From Citrobacter freundii (GTDB lineage Bacteria; Bacteroidota; Bacteroidia; Chitinophagales; Chitinophagaceae), in contig QFQQ01000017.1 of assembly GCA_003243445.1 (NCBI GenBank), positions 37,073 through 101,072 of the forward strand: a stretch of DNA of 64,000 nucleotides, written 5' to 3'. Made by a program: the position numbers and the translations under genes. Positions 60,131 through 64,000 of the stretch are shown here, piece by piece (the stretch's first letter is position 1; the number at the start of each line of letters is the position of its first letter). Under the pieces are notes generated by a model. That model was given only the letters and a program-made list of their open reading frames with translations, searched no databases and had not been told where the DNA came from.

Positions 60131-62635
60131 TTACTGATTTGATTTATCACGCCTTTGCATTGCGATATGCTTAATGGCGAGTTCTACATTGCCGTCCAGT
60201 GCAGCAGCAAGCTGCATCACTTCCATTTTTTCGGTTTCTTCGGTGGTGTATGCGAGATATTCCTCCAAACTAACTTCGGTGGCATAGACTGCCGAGTGCG
60301 TACCACCTAAGCCAATCCAAACCTCTTTGTAGAGGCGGCTTGCATCATTGTTCATATTGATAGAAAGTACCTGTCCTTTCTCTTTGTCCGTAAGTCCCAA
60401 CATCGCCTGTATGTCATCAAACTTGTTCATATACTTGCGTTGGTCTAAGAGAATTTTACAGTCGGAGTTATTGATGATACTTTCTTTCACAATGGGCGAC
60501 TGGATAATGTCATCGACCTCTTGCGTTACGACTATGGCTTCTCCGAAAAATTTGCGGACGGTCTTAAACAGGTACTTGATATACTCTGCCATTCCTTCTT
60601 TGGCAATCGCTTTCCAAGCCTCTTCAATCAGGATGAGCTTGCGAATACCTTTCAGTCGGCGCATTTTGTTGATGAACACCTCCATAATGATAATCGTGAC
60701 TATGGGAAAGAGGATTTTGTGGTCTTTTATCGCATCAATTTCAAACACGATAAAACGTTTGGAAAGCAGGTCTAACTGCTTATTGGAATTGAGCAGGTAA
60801 TCGTATTCGCCGCCTTTGTAATAGGGTTCGAGAACATTCAGGAAATTGGCAATGTCAAAGTCCTTTTCCCTTACTTGCTTTTCTTCCAGTACCTTGCGGT
60901 AGTCGCCTTTCACATATTCGTAGAAGCCGTTGAATGACGGGTAAACATCTTCCTGTTTGATGCGTTCGATATAACCGCTTACGGCATTCGATAATGCCAC
61001 TTCTTCCGAACGGGTTGGCGGCTCATCATCACGTTTCCATAAGGTCAGTATCAAAGTTTTGATACTTTCCCGCTTCTCAATGTCGAACACCCCATCATCG
61101 GTATAGAAAGGGTTAAAGGCAATGGGGTTGTCTTCGGTATAAGTAAAATAAACCCCGTCTTCGCCTTTGGTCTTTCCTTTGATGAGTTCGCATAGTCCCT
61201 GATAGGAGTTACCCGTATCTACCAACAATACGTGTGCGTTTTGCTCATAATATTGGCGCACCATATGGTTAGTGAAAAATGATTTACCACTTCCCGATGG
61301 ACCAAGTATAAACTTGTTCCGGTTCGTGATGATACCCCGCTTCATAGGCAGGTCGGAAATATCCAAATGGATAGGTTTTCCTGTAAGCCTGTCAGCCATC
61401 TTGATACCGAACGGCGAGGGCGAATTGTGGTAGTTGGTTTCTTCCGTGAAGAAGCACAAGGCAGGCTCGATAAAAGTGTAAAAACTTTCCTCACTCGGAA
61501 AATCGCCTGCATTGCCCGGCATTCCAGCCCAATACAATGTGGCTACGTCCGTAGTGTTGTGGCGAGGTTTACATTCCATCAATGCCAACGCACTACCGCA
61601 ATCGTTCTTCAACTGTTTCAGTTCCGCAGGGTCTTCCGACCACGCCATAATGTTGAAGTGCGCCCTGATAGAAGACAGCCCGAAGCTGTGGGCTTCGTTC
61701 AGGTACTTTTCTATCCACTCCTTATTTATTTGGTTGGCACGGCTGTACCGAGCCAAAGAGTGCATATTGCGGGCAGATTTTTCAAACTTTTGCAGGTTGT
61801 CTTCGCTGTTATCTATAAACAGGTATTGATTATAGATATGGTTACAGCTAAGGAGCAAACCCACAGGTGCAGCGAACGACAGACGGCAGTCGCTCCGGTC
61901 AGTGGATAGTTTTTCAAAACGGGTATCAGCCGATACCGTTCCGGGCAAATCGTCTGTATCTGAAAGTGTGTGCAGGCTTAACCTTTTATTGCCTATGCGC
62001 ACTTCTTCCGTACCGAGTGCGATGTCCTGCATCGGCGTTCCGGCTCCCCTCGATAGCGTGAGGTACTGCTCCAGTAACCCCTGCGTGTCTTCGGTTCCGA
62101 TAATTTCATCTTCGGTCAGGCGTTTCAGGCTTACAAAACCGCTATCGTTCACGATACGCTCAAACTGCGCCACCGCTTCCATAAAACGATGTATCGTTTC
62201 CTTGTTCCTGATTTCCTTTGGTATCAGCGAACCTTTGCAAAGCGAACTGAAGTTGCTTTGCATACGCATACGCTCTTTGGATGTCTTCGTTAAGAACAGG
62301 TAACAGTAATGATTTAAAAACGGTCGCTCGTTAAAATGGCGTTGGTACGACTTTGATAAAAAGCTCTGGTCTTCTATTGCCAAATCGGGCGCATAGTTCT
62401 CCTTAATGTACCAGTCCTGTTTGTGAATGACCGTAAAATCAGGCAGGGTTTTGATAGCCTTATGCCAGGCGGAGTGTATGGCTTCGTATTCGGCTGAAGC
62501 TACCGTGAACAGTTCCGGCAAACGCACTTCAAAACAGGCGGTAATGTCCGCATCTTTGGAAAGTATGCAGTTGTTCTCTATTGCCAACAAAGGAAATTTG
62601 TTTTCCAGTGTGGTGGTCTTTGCAACATTTCTCAT
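60131..62635 (-). CDS. traG: Conjugative ATPase TraG (VirB4-like)
   Basis: 834 residues. The N-terminal VirB4-like domain is followed by the ATPase core: Walker A GPSGSGKS (445-452) and Walker B LILIEEAW in the C-terminal half, with VVTQEVDDII after it. It powers assembly of the mating channel at the inner membrane. It overlaps TraF by 4 nt (ATGA type) and is the largest tra gene. Confidence 0.95.
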   Translation of the reverse strand: MRNVAKTTTLENKFPLLAIENNCILSKDADITACFEVRLPELFTVASAEYEAIHSAWHKAIKTLPDFTVIHKQDWYIKENYAPDLAIEDQSFLSKSYQRHFNERPFLNHYCYLFLTKTSKERMRMQSNFSSLCKGSLIPKEIRNKETIHRFMEAVAQFERIVNDSGFVSLKRLTEDEIIGTEDTQGLLEQYLTLSRGAGTPMQDIALGTEEVRIGNKRLSLHTLSDTDDLPGTVSADTRFEKLSTDRSDCRLSFAAPVGLLLSCNHIYNQYLFIDNSEDNLQKFEKSARNMHSLARYSRANQINKEWIEKYLNEAHSFGLSSIRAHFNIMAWSEDPAELKQLKNDCGSALALMECKPRHNTTDVATLYWAGMPGNAGDFPSEESFYTFIEPALCFFTEETNYHNSPSPFGIKMADRLTGKPIHLDISDLPMKRGIITNRNKFILGPSGSGKSFFTNHMVRQYYEQNAHVLLVDTGNSYQGLCELIKGKTKGEDGVYFTYTEDNPIAFNPFYTDDGVFDIEKRESIKTLILTLWKRDDEPPTRSEEVALSNAVSGYIERIKQEDVYPSFNGFYEYVKGDYRKVLEEKQVREKDFDIANFLNVLEPYYKGGEYDYLLNSNKQLDLLSKRFIVFEIDAIKDHKILFPIVTIIIMEVFINKMRRLKGIRKLILIEEAWKAIAKEGMAEYIKYLFKTVRKFFGEAIVVTQEVDDIIQSPIVKESIINNSDCKILLDQRKYMNKFDDIQAMLGLTDKEKGQVLSINMNNDASRLYKEVWIGLGGTHSAVYATEVSLEEYLAYTTEETEKMEVMQLAAALDGNVELAIKHIAMQRRDKSNQ

Positions 62636-62961
62636 AGGGCATTCGGTTTAGAAGTGAATTTTAAATAGCGGTGTACAGGCTTGCGGCAGATGATGTAGCG
62701 GGGATGCCTTTTACTGGCGGCTATTTTCATTAGTCCGTGTTCGCCATATTTCCTGTTGAGGGAAAAGGTTTGCCATATAATGAGCGAAGCACCGCCTGCT
62801 CCGAGGAACAGGCAGATGTAAGAGTTTACGCCTGCCATATACAGTATCATCACGAAGATGAGCGTACCGAGCAGTCCGCCAGCGAAAATGAAAAGGTATT
62901 GCGCTTTCAACCCTTTAAATTCCACCGTTCTTCCGATGCCTTTGTTGATATTGTAATTCAT
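62632..62961 (-). CDS. traF: Conjugative transfer protein TraF (DUF4133)
   Basis: 109 residues from the ATG at 62961 (MNYNINKGIGRTVEFKGLKAQ), which gives the conserved DUF4133 start; the longer frame overlaps TraE. Two TM helices (YLFIFAGGLLGTLIFVMILY, YICLFLGAGGASLIIWQTF), VirB3-like. Confidence 0.92.
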   Translation of the reverse strand: MNYNINKGIGRTVEFKGLKAQYLFIFAGGLLGTLIFVMILYMAGVNSYICLFLGAGGASLIIWQTFSLNRKYGEHGLMKIAASKRHPRYIICRKPVHRYLKFTSKPNAL

Positions 62962-62972
62962 AAGGCAAGGGT

Positions 62973-63278
62973 TTAAAGGAAGAATGAACGCAGGATGGTA
63001 GCAGCAACAATCAAGAAGATACACGCACCAAACCAGCTTGCCGCAGTTTTCGATGTATCGGGGTCGCCGGAACTGAATTTGTTGTACACCTTAACGCCTC
63101 CGATTAGCCCAACGACCGCACCGATGGCGTAAATTAATTGGGTTGCGGGGTCGAAATAACTTGTTACCATTTGGGTAGCCTCGTTGATACCTGCCGAGCC
63201 ATTTCCCTGTGCGAACGCACCAATTCCTGACAGCATTGCCACTACTGCCAGCAAAACTTTTTTTCTTTGTTTTTCCAT
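62973..63278 (-). CDS. traE: Conjugative transfer protein TraE (DUF4134)
   Basis: 101 residues: signal peptide (VLLAVVAMLSGIGAFAQG) and two TM helices (LIYAIGAVVGLIGGVKVY, WFGACIFLIVAATILRSFF), matching DUF4134, a VirB2/pilin-like position in the operon. First gene of the tra operon in this window; TraA-D are not immediately upstream. Confidence 0.93.
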   Translation of the reverse strand: MEKQRKKVLLAVVAMLSGIGAFAQGNGSAGINEATQMVTSYFDPATQLIYAIGAVVGLIGGVKVYNKFSSGDPDTSKTAASWFGACIFLIVAATILRSFFL

Positions 63279-63307
63279 AATTGAAACACATTAATTTGTT
63301 ATTGTTA

Positions 63308-63340
63308 TCCCGCACCTTGCGGACTTTCGGGACAAAGGTG
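63308..63340 (-). promoter_or_regulatory. Structured leader of the tra operon
   Basis: Two mutually exclusive hairpins: CCGCA-cct-TGCGG (63310-63322) and TCCCG...CGGGA (63308-63312 with 63328-63332). On the minus strand CACCTTTG (63333-63340) is one base off the TAnnTTTG box, so the structure would lie at the start of the tra mRNA. Confidence 0.35.
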
Positions 63341-63465
63341 TTATGGAAATTGAGGCGTTACCTTAAAGTGGCAGTCAGAGGAAGTGTTTGGCTGTGAGTG
63401 GCTTTTTGGGTGGAAATCTTCAAGGAAGAAGCACTAATAACCAGATGCTTTTATGCAATTTACAG

Positions 63466-63496
63466 TTGGTTCAATGCAACTTTTAAATTACATTTG
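63466..63496 (+). promoter_or_regulatory. Promoter of the XRE regulator gene
   Basis: TTG (63466-63468), 20 nt, then TACATTTG (63489-63496), an exact TAnnTTTG box with canonical spacing; the ATG is 37 nt downstream. The best Bacteroidota promoter in the window. Confidence 0.65.
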
Positions 63497-63533
63497 TACA
63501 TTCATAATAAAGTCAATTTTAATCATTTTTGAG

Positions 63534-63749
63534 ATGAAGATATCAGGCAGACATATTGGAGAAATGCTGAAGGAAGCCAGAGAACAAAGGCAATTAACTC
63601 AAGAACAATTAGCCCAAAAAGTAGGTAAGAAAAGGAGTTATATTTCTAAGGTCGAAACTGATTATGGAAATAATATCAAACTTCAAACCCTTAAAGAGAT
63701 AGTAGAAAAAGGATTTGACGGTACGGTTAAAATTAATTTGGAACTCTGA
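63534..63749 (+). CDS. XRE family transcriptional regulator
   Basis: 71 residues from the ATG at 63534 (MKISGRHIGEMLKEAREQR); the upstream open leader includes the promoter and is not coding. It has a Cro/C1-type HTH (LTQEQLAQKVGKKRSYISKVE). It is 7 nt upstream of the next gene in the same direction, so it is probably its regulator. Confidence 0.88.
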   Translation: MKISGRHIGEMLKEAREQRQLTQEQLAQKVGKKRSYISKVETDYGNNIKLQTLKEIVEKGFDGTVKINLEL

Positions 63750-63756
63750 TTTGTAT

Positions 63757-64000
63757 ATGGATAAATTATTAAAGAATGCTTTTAAAATGCAAATTCAATC
63801 CAAAGAAGGATTTGAGTTCGAAGAATTTATTGATGAAATGTTTCTTTTGAAATATGGCGTCGATAATTATACTCCTATCAGAAGGAATAAGGATAAAGGC
63901 AATGACGGTACTATTTTACCTGAACAAAAAATATTGGCTTGTTACGCACCAAGAAAATATAGCAAAACTGATTTTGAAACGAAAGTTTTAGGGGCAACAA
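63757..64000 (+). CDS. Restriction-endonuclease-like or defence-associated protein (5' part)
   Basis: The frame from the ATG at 63757 is open to the window edge (81 codons). The visible part reads FEEFIDEMFLLKYGVDNYTP, RNKDKGNDGTILPEQKILACYAPRKYSK. A D-n-GT-I element followed by a strand ending in CYAP resembles the PD-(D/E)xK-like start of proteins in some three-component anti-phage systems and Mrr-like nucleases, but this is motif-level only. It is next to a canonical XRE regulator on an ICE, a common arrangement for defence cargo. Confidence 0.5.
   Translation, partial: MDKLLKNAFKMQIQSKEGFEFEEFIDEMFLLKYGVDNYTPIRRNKDKGNDGTILPEQKILACYAPRKYSKTDFETKVLGAT

Larger units (their letters stand above)
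46200..64000. mobile_element. CTnDOT-type integrative conjugative element (left part)
   Basis: It runs from the tyrosine integrase at 46253 through accessory and regulatory genes to a minus-strand tra operon with TraE, F, G, I, J, K, L, M, N, O and Q homologues in the conserved order. The left boundary is approximate; the right end, relaxase and coupling protein are not in the window. Base composition is lower in GC than the flanking core genes by eye. Confidence 0.88.

Overview
The window looks like the chromosome of a soil or plant-associated Bacteroidota of the Chitinophagaceae type. Four things point there: several promoters with a clear TAnnTTTG -7 box, a type IX secretion (T9SS) sorting domain, outer-membrane beta-barrel receptors paired with LytS/LytTR two-component systems, and a conjugative element of the CTnDOT tra type. 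No rRNA, tRNA or CRISPR array was seen.

Layout. (1) 1-10.3 kb is core genome: the end of the nuo operon (nuoL partial, nuoM, nuoN), a MacB/FtsX-type permease, an ExbB-ExbD-ExbD-TonB energy-transduction operon closed by a strong terminator, and mnmE. (2) At the 3' end of mnmE lies a decayed integrative island (10.3-15.5 kb). It is bounded by two ~178 bp direct repeats that begin in the last codons of mnmE. Inside are a frameshifted zinc-finger/HTH regulator, a tyrosine integrase with an in-frame loss of most of its catalytic domain, an outer-membrane receptor, and a CxxC protein whose 5' end runs into the right repeat. Further broken genes follow (an O-antigen-ligase-like fragment and an NmrA-like pseudogene). 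(3) 17.3-29.3 kb is a redox and stress accessory cluster: four SDR enzymes, an aldo/keto reductase, a saccharopine-dehydrogenase-like protein, three NTF2/SnoaL-like proteins, DNA glycosylase Tag, a cyclase-like DUF2652 protein, two paralogous AraC regulators and a TetR regulator. The TetR gene and two downstream transcription units share one palindromic operator, so a small regulon can be read from the DNA.

(4) 29.3-45.8 kb is a signalling and surface region: two LytS/LytTR pairs, one NarL-type kinase/regulator pair, a large T9SS-sorted protein, an outer-membrane beta-barrel receptor, a signal-peptide-bearing AAA-like protein that lacks a P-loop, and a large lipoprotein. REP-like palindromes and arrays of a 9-bp repeat lie in the gaps. 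(5) From ~46 kb to the window end is an integrative conjugative element (ICE). It has an IntDOT-like integrase, an operon of DUF932, YubB-like and unknown accessory proteins, a regulatory operon (orphan receiver plus a sigma-region-4/alpha-CTD-like protein), two HTH/excisionase-like proteins, and a minus-strand tra operon reading TraE-F-G-I-J-K-unknown-L-M-N-O-Q. An XRE regulator and a truncated nuclease-like gene, possibly a defence cargo, run off the right edge.

The strongest candidates for follow-up are the three-site TetR operator set, the mnmE-targeting island with its dead integrase, the exported AAA-like protein, and the ICE regulatory operon with its neighbouring 113-nt imperfect palindrome.
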